Positions 17,244 through 25,112 of a stretch of 64,000 nt of DNA are shown one piece after another; position 1 is the first letter of the stretch, and each line of letters begins with the position of its first letter. The stretch lies in the NCBI RefSeq assembly GCF_000377205.1, contig NZ_KB897905.1, positions 819,198-883,197 of the forward strand. Reading direction: 5' to 3'. A program made the position numbers and the translations under genes. The notes under the pieces are model-generated. The model was not told the DNA's origin. It ran no database searches and was given only the letters and a program-made list of their open reading frames with translations. This DNA is from Thioalkalivibrio sp. ALJ3. Lineage in GTDB: Bacteria; Pseudomonadota; Gammaproteobacteria; Ectothiorhodospirales; Ectothiorhodospiraceae.

Positions 17244-18490
17244 GCGGACGAAACCTCTCGGGTCCGGGATTCTTCCGGTGATCCCTCGGATTCGTCCGAA
17301 AGGCGCCAGATCGGAAACGGGTCCTCGAAGTACTGCCATTGCTGCGGGCCCGCCGCCATTTCGTCGTCGGTGAGCAGGCAGGCATCGAGACGCTGCCGCA
17401 TCGCGTCTGCGTCCATTTTTATACCGATCAGTACGATCTCCTGGCGGCGATCTCCGAAACGTTCGTCCCATACTGGCGCTATGGCCGTGTCCCACCAGTC
17501 CTCGTCAGTGGGGCGTTTCTCCCGCGGTACGGCGGCCCACCAGAAGCCGGCGGCGTGATGCGTCAACGCGCCGCCGGCCTGCGACAGTGTGCCGGCCCAG
17601 TCCGGGCGCGAGGCCAGCCAGAACCAGCCCTTGCTGCGAATCACGTCGGGCCATTCCTGGTGCAGCAGGGCGAAGAAACGGGCCGGATGGAACGGCCGAT
17701 TCACCCGGTACACGATGCTGGAGATCCCGTATTCCTCGGTTTCCGGCGTGTGGCCGCCCATCATCTCCTGCGCCCAGCCAGCGGCGTGCGATGCGCGGTC
17801 GAAGTCGAAGCGACCGGTCCCCAGCAGAAATTCGAGGGGAACGTTGCCATGGGCAGCCTCGATCACATGCGCTTCGCGGTTAAGACCGCGGACCACGCCG
17901 CGAACGGTCGCGAGTTCATCGGGCGTCGCGCGGTCCACCTTGTTGACGACGATGACATCCGCAAACTCCATTTGATCCACCAGGAGGTCAACGACGGTGC
18001 GCTCGTCCTCCTCGCCCAGTGATTCACCACGATCTCCGAGATAGTCGGTGGAGGCATAGTCCTTCAGCAGGGCGCCGGCATCGACGACGGTCACCATGGT
18101 GTCGAGGCGGGCCACATCATCCAGGGACTGCCCGTTCTCGTCGCGGAAGGCGAAGGTGGCGGCAACGGGCATGGGCTCGGAAATGCCGGTGGATTCGATG
18201 ACCAGGTAGTCGTATTGCCCGGATTCGGCGAGGCGGCGTACCTCCACCAGCAGGTCGTCCCGCAGCGTGCAGCAGATGCAGCCGTTGGTCATCTCGACCA
18301 TACGGGCATCGGTACGCGTGACGGCATCCTGGCCGCCGCGTACCAGGGCGCTGTCGATGTTGATCTCGCTCATGTCGTTGACGATGACCGCGACGCGCAG
18401 CCCCAACTGGTTGTGCAGGATGTTGTTCAGCAGAGTGGTCTTGCCGGCGCCGAGAAAGCCGGAGAGGACGGTGACGGGAAGACGTTTCAT
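17240..18490 (-). CDS. COG0523 (CobW/ZigA-like) metal-chaperone GTPase
   Basis: This 416-residue G3E GTPase has Walker A GFLGAGKTT at residues 11-19. The CxCC metal site is at C71, C73 and C74 (NGCICCTLRDDLL), Walker B-like ESTGISEP follows, and the guanine motif is NKVDR. The C-terminal CobW_C domain covers roughly residues 255-400. In zinc-limited bacteria such proteins deliver zinc to essential apo-enzymes (family knowledge). It is the second gene of a dksA-type / GTPase / DUF1826 operon behind a Zur box, strongly supporting a zinc-starvation role. Confidence 0.93.
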   Translation of the reverse strand: MKRLPVTVLSGFLGAGKTTLLNNILHNQLGLRVAVIVNDMSEINIDSALVRGGQDAVTRTDARMVEMTNGCICCTLRDDLLVEVRRLAESGQYDYLVIESTGISEPMPVAATFAFRDENGQSLDDVARLDTMVTVVDAGALLKDYASTDYLGDRGESLGEEDERTVVDLLVDQMEFADVIVVNKVDRATPDELATVRGVVRGLNREAHVIEAAHGNVPLEFLLGTGRFDFDRASHAAGWAQEMMGGHTPETEEYGISSIVYRVNRPFHPARFFALLHQEWPDVIRSKGWFWLASRPDWAGTLSQAGGALTHHAAGFWWAAVPREKRPTDEDWWDTAIAPVWDERFGDRRQEIVLIGIKMDADAMRQRLDACLLTDDEMAAGPQQWQYFEDPFPIWRLSDESEGSPEESRTREVSSA

Positions 18491-18553
18491 TGCTACCTCC
18501 AGGGGAAATGCTCGGGCCGCTGGAGCGCGCCCGAGTCGAATGGGGATGCGGCC

Positions 18554-18955
18554 TCAGCGAACGATTACGTGCTCGGTCTTTTCCTGGCGTTCCTTGACTT
18601 CGATGCAGAGGGTCGCCGTGGGACGCGCCAGCAGGCGTGGCAGGCCGATGGGTTCACCGCTCACTTCGCAGTAGCCGTATTCGCCGGTCTGAATACGATC
18701 CAGGGCCTGGTCGATCTTTCGCAGCAGGCGTCCCTCGCGTTCCTGTACACGCATGGAGAGGAGCCGGGACTCCTCCATTGCAGCGCGGTCCAGTTCGTCC
18801 GGGGTGCGCTCGTTGTCGAGCAGCCCATCTCGGGCACCCTCGATGTCGGCCAGGATCTCGTCGCGCATTTCGAGCAGGCGCTCGCGGAAGTACGCGAGTT
18901 GGGGCTCGCTCATGTAGGCCTCGGCAGGCATGGCCAGCAGTTCGTCGCGGGTCAT
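18554..18955 (-). CDS. dksA2: DksA/TraR-family protein lacking half the zinc cysteines (DksA2-like)
   Basis: This 133-residue protein has the coiled-coil N-terminal half of DksA with DELDRAAMEESRL near residue 53 corresponding to the tip. The zinc-finger region is YGYCEVSGEPIGLPRLLARP. Of the four cysteines of canonical DksA only C96 and C117 remain; the partners are S99 and V120. Such cysteine-poor paralogues replace DksA at RNA polymerase when zinc is scarce (as in P. aeruginosa DksA2). The Zur box at 18979-18997 lies just upstream, consistent with this. Confidence 0.92.
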   Translation of the reverse strand: MTRDELLAMPAEAYMSEPQLAYFRERLLEMRDEILADIEGARDGLLDNERTPDELDRAAMEESRLLSMRVQEREGRLLRKIDQALDRIQTGEYGYCEVSGEPIGLPRLLARPTATLCIEVKERQEKTEHVIVR

Positions 18956-18978
18956 GGGGTTCCGTCGGTTGCGCTAGG

Positions 18979-18997
18979 AATGTTATACTATAACGTT
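18979..18997. promoter_or_regulatory. Zur operator in the dksA2/folE2 divergent promoter
   Basis: AATGTTAT-ACT-ATAACGTT is an 8-3-8 palindrome with one mismatch, matching the gammaproteobacterial Zur consensus GTTATANTATAAC. It is 24 bp from the dksA2 start and 74 bp from the folE2 start, so one operator can silence both directions when zinc is sufficient. The second strong box (25046-25064) has the same architecture. Confidence 0.9.
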
Positions 18998-19070
18998 TCG
19001 ATTGAGCCCCGACAACACGGATCGGCCACCGTCCTGTGATGGGGTCGACCCGCCTGCAACAAGGTGTCTT

Positions 19071-20015
19071 ATGTCCTCTACCTGTGTGTCTCCGGTCTCA
19101 CCGGATACGGAAACCTCCGCGACCGATCCGCTACCGGATATTGCCGCGTCGGCTGCTACGCACGCCTCCGCACTCGACTGGGTGGGTATGGAAGACATCA
19201 CCCTTCCGCTGTATCTGACCGGCCAGCCAGTGGTCGCCCGGGCCAGCGCGGGGGTGAGCCTCGACGATGCAGGTGCGCGCGGCATCCATATGTCGCGGCT
19301 CTACGGGGCCCTGCGGCAGCTGGAGTCCCGCGAGCTGGATGTTGCGCGGCTGTGTGGCGTGCTCGAGGCGTTTCTGGCTTCGCACGATGGCCTGTCCAGC
19401 GTGGCCGAGGTCCGGCTTGGCGGTGAGCTGCCGCTGGAACGGCCGGCCCTGGTCAGTGCGGCTGCGGGCTGGAAGCGTTACCCGTTCCGGATCGCTGCAC
19501 GCAGCGAGTCCGGGGCGGTGTCCCTGGAACTGGAGGTTCAGGTGGGCTATTCCTCCACCTGTCCGTGCTCCGCCGCCCTGGCGCGGCAGGCGCTCCAGGA
19601 GCAGTTCGACCGTGACTTCACGCGTTCGGCGGTGGATGCGGCAACGGTGCGCGAATGGCTGGGGCGGGCCGAGGGGGTTGTCGCGACCCCCCACAGCCAG
19701 CGCAGCGAGGCGACCGTTACGGTCGCACTGGACCCGCGGGTGTCGAAGCTGCCCCTGCCCGCTCTGATCGATCGCGTGGAGCAGGCGCTGGGCACCGCTC
19801 TGCAGACTGCGGTAAAGCGTGTGGACGAGAAGGCCTTCGCGCTCGCCAATGGCCGCAATCTGATGTTCTGCGAGGATGCAGTCCGGCGGCTCGATGACGC
19901 CCTTGATGTGGATCACTCTACCCTGGGTTATCGCATCCACGTTCGCCATCGCGAGAGTCTGCATGCGCATGACGCGGTCGCCCGTGTTGAACGAAGGGCG
20001 ACTGGCCATCGCTGA
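19071..20015 (+). CDS. folE2: GTP cyclohydrolase FolE2 (type IB)
   Basis: This 314-residue enzyme makes 7,8-dihydroneopterin triphosphate from GTP for folate synthesis. Family marks are RGIHMSRLYGALRQLESREL, the STCPCSAALARQAL cysteine segment, VVATPHSQRSEATVTV and RNLMFCEDAVRRL. FolE2 can use metals other than zinc and replaces zinc-dependent FolE under zinc limitation (established). The start at 19071 follows AAGGTGTCTT and matches the family start; the frame is open upstream across the Zur box. Divergent from dksA2. Confidence 0.95.
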   Translation: MSSTCVSPVSPDTETSATDPLPDIAASAATHASALDWVGMEDITLPLYLTGQPVVARASAGVSLDDAGARGIHMSRLYGALRQLESRELDVARLCGVLEAFLASHDGLSSVAEVRLGGELPLERPALVSAAAGWKRYPFRIAARSESGAVSLELEVQVGYSSTCPCSAALARQALQEQFDRDFTRSAVDAATVREWLGRAEGVVATPHSQRSEATVTVALDPRVSKLPLPALIDRVEQALGTALQTAVKRVDEKAFALANGRNLMFCEDAVRRLDDALDVDHSTLGYRIHVRHRESLHAHDAVARVERRATGHR

Positions 20016-20064
20016 AGACGTCGGCCCGTTGCGTACTGGCACACCTGGCGGTAGTGACAATGCA

Positions 20065-20180
20065 TAAAAAAGCCGCCGGATTGCTCATCCGGCGGCAACG
20101 CTTACGGAGGTTGGAGAGACCAAAGGCAGAAAGCCGCCTTTCGTCCTGGCGACACACAGCTGTCCGGGCCGCGTATCTAA
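20065..20180 (-). ncRNA. Candidate Fur-regulated small RNA
   Basis: A consensus-like sigma-70 promoter overlapping a Fur-type box is followed after about 90 nt by a strong intrinsic terminator, with no convincing open frame between. The predicted RNA of about 115 nt contains a small hairpin (AAAGGC paired with GCCTTT, 20122-20141). Next comes an unpaired CU-rich stretch GUCUCUCCAACCUCC (20106-20120) able to pair with Shine-Dalgarno sequences, and then the terminator. This is the layout of RyhB/PrrF-type iron-sparing sRNAs, though no primary-sequence match to those families was recognised. It may also serve as the 3' end region of the methyltransferase mRNA. Confidence 0.6.
20066..20096 (-). 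terminator. Rho-independent terminator
   Basis: A 10-bp perfect GC-rich stem (20072-20081 with 20087-20096, GCCGCCGGAT) and a 5-nt loop are followed, on the minus strand, by six T residues at 20066-20071. The T-tract shows that it terminates minus-strand transcription, i.e. the candidate sRNA and any readthrough from the methyltransferase gene. Confidence 0.9.
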
Positions 20181-20214
20181 ATGAGAATCATACGCAAATG
20201 TGTATTGGTGTCAA
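20178..20214 (-). promoter_or_regulatory. Sigma-70 promoter with overlapping Fur-type box
   Basis: On the minus strand TTGACA (20209-20214) is followed after 16 bp by TATGAT (20187-20192). Covering the -10 region is TAAATGAGAATCATACGCA (20178-20196, plus-strand orientation), which keeps most of the Fur consensus core ATGAGAATCAT. Placement on the -10 element is ideal for iron-dependent repression. No gene with a credible start follows; the transcript leads into the candidate sRNA. Confidence 0.75.
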
Positions 20215-20262
20215 TATGCTCGGGCAGTAATGCGGAGTGCCGTTCGGTAAACCGGTGTCGGC

Positions 20263-21129
20263 TTAGGACTGCGCCGGGTTCGGTAGGGTCTGATGAGGTT
20301 GCAGCGGGCCGTGCAGGCTGCGATGCCGGTCGGCCATCGGTTCGGCCACGATCAGGTAGTCTGCGCCGTGTTTCAGCCCCTCCTGGCTGCGGGCCAAAGG
20401 CAGGGCGCGTTCACGCAGGGCCTCGATCTGGTGGTGCATGGCCTTGGCCAGACCCTCGTCGCTGAAATGCGGCAGTTGCCGCAGGCACAGGTCGAGCTGG
20501 CCGTTGACGAACCGTTCGCGATAGTGGATGGGAAAATAGCGGACATCCAGAACCCGGAATCCCGCGATTCCAAGCTGACGCATGACCCAGGATGATGGAT
20601 ATTCGCGATAGGGGCGATTGCCGGCAATCAGCAGGCAGGCGTCACGCAGGCGTCCGATTTCCCTCACGAGCGCGCCGGCTTCATCTTTCGGTTCCACCAG
20701 CACGTAGGGTTCGACACCCACCAGATACAGTCGGTCGCCCACGTGGGGCCGTAACCGGTGCAGGGCGCGGTCCTGCCAGTAGGGCGCGAAACCTTCGATG
20801 GCCCCGATAAAGTAGTCCAGCAGCACCGTGTCAAAGCGTTCACCGAACAGAAGCTGATCCGACATCCAGTTGCCGACCAGGATGCGGTCCTGCCGGCGCC
20901 GCGCCGCGCCCGCCGCCTTGCGGGTTGTTCGCGCCATCTCCTGGGAGGCCGTTACCGCCGTCCAGCGCTCGGTGTCCAGGCGGCTGATCCACTCGATGGA
21001 CTTGCGACCCGTCCCGGCATCAAGAAAGCTGCCCCAGGGCTGGTCGCCCTGCGCCTTCTCGATGGCCTGGAAAATCGGCGAAGTGCCGTTCGAACTCGTA
21101 GATGACGAGAGGTCGTTATTGGATGTCAT
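20263..21129 (-). CDS. SAM-dependent methyltransferase-like protein in the znu operon
   Basis: This 288-residue protein has a class I methyltransferase-like motif I (SFLDAGTGRKSIEWI, residues about 33-47) and a motif IV-like FDTVLLDYFIGAIEGF. The Ser/Asn-rich N-terminus is probably disordered. No specific family or substrate is recognised. It follows znuB by 45 bp on the same strand, so it is likely the last gene of the Zur-controlled porin-znuA-znuC-znuB operon; it is not a standard member of zinc uptake loci. Confidence 0.7.
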   Translation of the reverse strand: MTSNNDLSSSTSSNGTSPIFQAIEKAQGDQPWGSFLDAGTGRKSIEWISRLDTERWTAVTASQEMARTTRKAAGAARRRQDRILVGNWMSDQLLFGERFDTVLLDYFIGAIEGFAPYWQDRALHRLRPHVGDRLYLVGVEPYVLVEPKDEAGALVREIGRLRDACLLIAGNRPYREYPSSWVMRQLGIAGFRVLDVRYFPIHYRERFVNGQLDLCLRQLPHFSDEGLAKAMHHQIEALRERALPLARSQEGLKHGADYLIVAEPMADRHRSLHGPLQPHQTLPNPAQS

Positions 21130-21174
21130 GGCATCAGTCGCTGCTTGCAGTGGGGTGGAGCGCTTTAGGTTGGG

Positions 21175-21945
21175 TCAGCGCAGCATGGCGGCGAGGCGGG
21201 CGCCGAGCGCGAGCATGACGTTGACCAGGACCAGCACCGGTGCGAAGGGCTGATCCAGCGGCAGGCTGATGGTCCAGGCGACAAGGAAACCGAACAGGGC
21301 GATGCCCTGCGTCCAGAGCACCAGCCCGGTGAAGTTGCGTGCGAGCCAGGCCGCACCCCAGGCCGGCAGTAACAGGGTGGCCAGGGCAGCAGGAAGCCCC
21401 AGGACCATGCTCCCCAGCACGATAGCGGCGACCAGCCAGGCGATTTCGCCGAGATGCTGCCAGACAGCCGGCCTGCTGGCCGCCGACACATCCGGGGCGA
21501 TCTGCGCATGCAGCCATACGCGGAGGAGCACCGGGACCATCAGGACGGTCAGCAGGCTAAGACCGATCGCCGCCCAGAGCTCATTGGGGCCGGCAAAGTA
21601 GAGCTGGCCTTCGGCCCAGGCAGCGGCCGCCAGGCTGGCCTGAGCAAAGTTGGCGGCCAGCAGCGTGACCGCCGCCAGGCCGGCGAGGAAAACGGCCAGG
21701 GGCAGGCGCTCCCGATCCCGGCTGCGCTGCAGCAGCACCATGATCCCGCCACCCAGCAGCAGCGCCACGGGCAGCACCGGCCAGTGCAGGACCGAGGCGA
21801 GAACCCCGCCCACCGCCGCCCATTGCCCCAGGGCCAGCGCCTGCCAGACGGAGCCGCGCAGGAAAAGGCCAGCCCCGGCGAGCGCCAGCACCATGGTGAC
21901 CAGCACGCCGGCAATGAAGGGTGTCAGCAGCAGGTCACCCGGCAT
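21175..21945 (-). CDS. znuB: Zinc ABC transporter permease ZnuB
   Basis: This 256-residue integral membrane protein has about eight hydrophobic helices and the ABC-3 family pattern. Examples are AGAGLFLRGSVWQALALGQWAAVGGVL near the N-terminus and LGSMVLGLPAALATLLLPAWGA toward the C-terminus. The chosen ATG (MPGDLLLTPFIAGVL) overlaps the znuC end by 11 bp, typical of coupled transporter genes. With ZnuA and ZnuC it would import zinc across the inner membrane. Confidence 0.9.
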   Translation of the reverse strand: MPGDLLLTPFIAGVLVTMVLALAGAGLFLRGSVWQALALGQWAAVGGVLASVLHWPVLPVALLLGGGIMVLLQRSRDRERLPLAVFLAGLAAVTLLAANFAQASLAAAAWAEGQLYFAGPNELWAAIGLSLLTVLMVPVLLRVWLHAQIAPDVSAASRPAVWQHLGEIAWLVAAIVLGSMVLGLPAALATLLLPAWGAAWLARNFTGLVLWTQGIALFGFLVAWTISLPLDQPFAPVLVLVNVMLALGARLAAMLR

Positions 21946-22543
21946 CCAGGTACTCCGCCAGTGGATGGTTCTCCAGGCCGAGCGCCTGCAGGAATTCATC
22001 GTCGTGGCTGGTGATCAGCAGGGTCGTCTCGGCTGGAACCGCCTTGATCAGTTCCACCGCGTCGGCACGGACCTCGGCATCCAGATGGTTGGCGGGTTCA
22101 TCCAGCAGGATTAACCGCTGCGCCGACGGGTATTCTTCTCGGCTGGTCAGCACGGCGGCCAGACGCAGAAGTTGCCACTGACCGCCGCTCAGGCGGTCCA
22201 GCCGCCGATTCAGCAGGGCCCGAACGCCTTCATGTTCGGGTACGCGGGCCCCCATCGCGCGAAGCCAGTCGTCTCCAGACAGGGGCCAGGGCTGCGGGCG
22301 GGCGTGGTCCTGTGCCAGCAGGCTGGGGTGCGTACGAGGGGCGAGTTCAAAACGCCCGCCGTGAACGCGGGCCTGTCCGGTAATGGCTTTCAGCAGCAGC
22401 GACTTGCCCACCCCGTTGGGTCCGGTCAGGGCCCAGCGGGCACCTGCTGGGATCTCCAGGGACAAAGGCCCGATCACCGGACGGTCGAACCCCAGGAGGG
22501 CCGACTGGGTATGCAGGATGGGCGGGACTGGCTCGGGTGGCAT
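21935..22543 (-). CDS. znuC: Zinc ABC transporter ATP-binding protein ZnuC
   Basis: This ABC ATPase of about 202 residues has Walker A GPNGVGKSLLL, signature LSGGQWQLLRLA, Walker B LILLDEPANHLD and the switch His in TSHDDEF. It is shorter than typical ZnuC (about 250), ending soon after the switch and lacking the usual C-terminal extension. The ATG at 22543 was chosen; a TTG ten codons earlier is possible and neither has a strong ribosome site. Adjacent to znuA and znuB. Confidence 0.9.
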   Translation of the reverse strand: MPPEPVPPILHTQSALLGFDRPVIGPLSLEIPAGARWALTGPNGVGKSLLLKAITGQARVHGGRFELAPRTHPSLLAQDHARPQPWPLSGDDWLRAMGARVPEHEGVRALLNRRLDRLSGGQWQLLRLAAVLTSREEYPSAQRLILLDEPANHLDAEVRADAVELIKAVPAETTLLITSHDDEFLQALGLENHPLAEYLDAG

Positions 22544-22579
22544 GCAGGTTCGCGCGAATGGGGCGGTGGCCAATGATAA

Positions 22580-22608
22580 CGGACCCGAAAAGCGCCTTTC
22601 CGGGTCCG
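22580..22608 (-). other. Intercistronic hairpin between znuA and znuC
   Basis: CGGACCCG (22580-22587) and CGGGTCCG (22601-22608) form an 8-bp perfect stem with a 13-nt loop in the 59-90 bp gap after znuA. There is no T-run. It may stabilise the znuA part of the message relative to znuCB, as is common for binding-protein genes (inference). Confidence 0.4.
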
Positions 22609-22632
22609 TCGTGACAGCGACTTCTGCTTTCT

Positions 22633-23559
22633 TCAGCGCTGGGGCAGGGCCTGCGCCCAGGTGCTCATCAGCTCGAGGTAGCCGTCGAGGCCGGAGTCCG
22701 CCGGTGGATCCAGCGGTACGGCGTGCGTCGGCCAGCCCAGGTTCCGTTCCAGGAATTCGGCGCCGCGCGGTGGCTGGAACTCGGCGTACAGGACAGTGCC
22801 CTCGGTGCCTTCGAGATCATCCACGAGACTGCGCAGATGACGCGCGGTGGGCGGGATCCCAGGCGCTGGCTCCAAATAGCCCACGATCTCGACTGGCAAC
22901 CACTCTTCCAGATAGTCGAGGTCCTCGTGGTAGACCACGATGCGCTGGTCTGGCTCCACACGCTCGGCCAGCTTCTCGGCGTGTTCACGCAGGCGTTCGG
23001 CGGCTGCCTCTGCGCGCTGCATGAAGGCTTCGGCGTGATTCGGGTGCAGCTCGCTCATGCGTTCGGCCAGCGCGAGCCCGATATCGGCCATGCGCAGGGG
23101 GTCGGCATTGAAATGCGGATTGCCCTCCTCGTGCACGTGGCCCATGTTCGGCCCGTCCATGGTGATGGAACGGCGCAGTTCGACCTTGTCGGCTGCGCGG
23201 AAGTGGCCCGGCTGCCCCGAGTTGATTGCGCGGTTGTTGGCGCCGCGCTGGGCGGCGGGCAGCCAGCCTTCCTCGAGGCCGGCCCCGATCTCCAGCAGCA
23301 TGTCGGCCCGGCGCAGGGCGGCCATGAAGCTGGGGCGGGCGTCCAGGTAATGTGCATCGCGGTCCGGCGGCGCGAGCACACGGACGTCGGCCTCGTCACC
23401 ACCGATCTCGCGGGCCAGGGCTCCTAGGCTGGAGGTGGTGGCCACGATGTTCAGTCCGGCGGCCGCGTGCGCGGGTAGCAGGATGAGGGCAAGTGCCGCC
23501 ACCGAGGCAACGGCGGCGAGGGTCCGGGTGATCCGGGTGCGAGTCTTGCTAAAAGGCAT
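22633..23559 (-). CDS. znuA: Zinc ABC transporter periplasmic binding protein ZnuA
   Basis: This 308-residue protein has a signal peptide (MPFSKTRTRITRTLAAVASV, cleavage near HAAAG) and a cluster A-I metal-binding fold. Likely ligands are the histidines in DRDAHYLDARPS, NPHFNADPLRMADI and VVYHEDLDYLEEWL and the acidic end of YAEFQPPRG. The His-rich loop of other ZnuA proteins is reduced to GHVHEEGNPHF. The ATG at 23557-23559 has AGGAGTCCCGC in front. It is the second gene of the Zur-controlled operon after the His-rich porin. Confidence 0.93.
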   Translation of the reverse strand: MPFSKTRTRITRTLAAVASVAALALILLPAHAAAGLNIVATTSSLGALAREIGGDEADVRVLAPPDRDAHYLDARPSFMAALRRADMLLEIGAGLEEGWLPAAQRGANNRAINSGQPGHFRAADKVELRRSITMDGPNMGHVHEEGNPHFNADPLRMADIGLALAERMSELHPNHAEAFMQRAEAAAERLREHAEKLAERVEPDQRIVVYHEDLDYLEEWLPVEIVGYLEPAPGIPPTARHLRSLVDDLEGTEGTVLYAEFQPPRGAEFLERNLGWPTHAVPLDPPADSGLDGYLELMSTWAQALPQR

Positions 23560-23642
23560 GCGGGACTCCTGGTGATATCGGGGTACGGATAGGGCCGGCA
23601 GGGTGTTGAAGGTCCTGCCAGCCCTGAACAAGGCAAGGGTGA

Positions 23643-24968
23643 TCAGAAGCGGTGGGCGCCGTGCGCGCCGAGCGCCACGTTCAGCTGCAGCATGAACTCC
23701 AGCCCGCGGTCGCGATCACCGTCCTCGTCGACGAAGTCGTTCTGCGACAGCTGCGCGCGCAGGAATACCGGCTCCACGGGGCGGAAGGTCACCTGGGCGG
23801 AGTGGCGGTAGCTCGTGCCGAACGAGGGTTCCGCAAAGTTGCGCTCGCTGCCTTCGTTCGTGGGCAGGCCGCGGTTGGTCAGGCCCAGGGCCTCGGAACG
23901 CAGGCCGGCCTCCCAGCGTGGTGCGAAGCCGTACACCCCCTGGATATAGAGACCATCCTGGCGCGCCTTGCCCCTACCCTGGGCGTTGCCGGCGATGGTG
24001 GTCTGGTCTTCGCGACGCTGGTAGTCGACGTCGATCTCGCGATAGAAGTACTCGCCCTGCAGCCGCCAGTCGCCGTGGCCGTAGGCGCGGCCCGAGCTGT
24101 ACTTGTAGACGGCGTCCAGCCCTGCGAACCAGGCATCGCCATCCCATTCCTCCAGGCCCGAACCGTGTTCGGTCTCTTCCTGCCAGGTGCGGGCATAGCC
24201 ACCGGAGATGCCGAACTGCATGGCATGATCCGGCCCCAGGTCGGGCCCGAACTTGGCGAAGGCAGTGATCAGACGCGGACCCGACACACTGGAGAACGAG
24301 GAGCGAATCTCGTCGCCGTCGTTGGTGGTATGCGAGCCGCCCGAGCCCTGATAGGGGATGAAGCTGTTGTCGCCCTGGAGGAGCTCCACCCCGAGTTTGG
24401 TGTAGGTCTCGGTCGGGGCGAGCCAGGTCGCCTGGACGCCCGTTTCCTGCAGGCCGTGGTCGCCAAACAGGTATTCGTTGACCAGCGGGCGGTCGACGAA
24501 ATCCCAGTCGTGGCCGTGGCGGCTGTTGATGTAGCCGATGTCGGAGAAGAACTTGCCGGCCTTGATCTGGAAGCCGCCGGGCAGGGCCCGGGTGGTCAGG
24601 TAGGCCTCTTCGACGTCGAGGTGGTCCTCGTCGAACCCGAGCATCAGGAACCCGTCGAACAGGTCGCCGAGATTGGCCTCGAAGGCCAGTTCGTTGTGTC
24701 CGAGGTTGAAGCCATCGTCGAAGCCGCCGTGGTCATGGCCATCGCCGTGTCCATGGTCATGGCCGTCATCGAAGCCGGCCGGTTCGCTGATCCCGTGCGA
24801 CATCTCGTTGTAGTAGATCCCTTCCAGGATCAGCGAGATGTCCAGCCCCCAGTTGCGTTCTCCCGCGCGGGTCTCCCACTGTTGGGCGGTGGCGCTGGCC
24901 GGCATGGCGAGCGCGAGGGCGGTCAGTCCGCCCAGGGCCGGGCGGAACAGGTTCGTGTGATTCGGCAT
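23643..24968 (-). CDS. Zinc-regulated outer-membrane porin-like protein
   Basis: This 441-residue protein has a signal peptide (ending PASATAQQ) and a beta-strand-rich body ending in the aromatic RF typical of outer-membrane barrels. Residues about 68-85 are a His/Asp-rich loop (DDGHDHGHGDGHDHGGFDDG), a plausible zinc-capturing surface loop. It leads the operon followed by znuA, and the Zur box lies 78 bp upstream. It is not a TonB-dependent receptor (no plug domain or TonB box seen). Role as a zinc-entry porin is inferred. Confidence 0.85.
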   Translation of the reverse strand: MPNHTNLFRPALGGLTALALAMPASATAQQWETRAGERNWGLDISLILEGIYYNEMSHGISEPAGFDDGHDHGHGDGHDHGGFDDGFNLGHNELAFEANLGDLFDGFLMLGFDEDHLDVEEAYLTTRALPGGFQIKAGKFFSDIGYINSRHGHDWDFVDRPLVNEYLFGDHGLQETGVQATWLAPTETYTKLGVELLQGDNSFIPYQGSGGSHTTNDGDEIRSSFSSVSGPRLITAFAKFGPDLGPDHAMQFGISGGYARTWQEETEHGSGLEEWDGDAWFAGLDAVYKYSSGRAYGHGDWRLQGEYFYREIDVDYQRREDQTTIAGNAQGRGKARQDGLYIQGVYGFAPRWEAGLRSEALGLTNRGLPTNEGSERNFAEPSFGTSYRHSAQVTFRPVEPVFLRAQLSQNDFVDEDGDRDRGLEFMLQLNVALGAHGAHRF

Positions 24969-25045
24969 GACGAGCTCCCGGAAACGAGCAGGCGCGCCGG
25001 GATTATTGGCACGCCTGAATTGTTATATCGTTACGTTCTGGTGAG

Positions 25046-25064
25046 AATGTTATGAGATAACATT
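25046..25064. promoter_or_regulatory. Zur operator of the porin-znu operon
   Basis: AATGTTAT-GAG-ATAACATT is a perfect 8-3-8 palindrome matching the Zur consensus. It lies 78 bp upstream of the porin start and 49 bp after the 3' end of the glycosylase gene. A weaker TGTTATATCGTTACG sequence at about 25021-25035 may be a second half-conserved site. Confidence 0.92.
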
Positions 25065-25112
25065 TTACCGCGCAACCCCGTCACAGCTGCCCTGCGGCGC
25101 CAGGCAGGTCTA

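Noticed and set aside
19918..20157. Minus-strand frame of 79 codons across the candidate sRNA
   Set aside because: It starts without a ribosome site, runs through the terminator stem and into the antisense of folE2; composition is not protein-like.
20263..20600. Plus-strand frames opposite the methyltransferase-like gene
   Set aside because: They are antisense shadows; the minus-strand frame has recognisable methyltransferase motifs and operon context.
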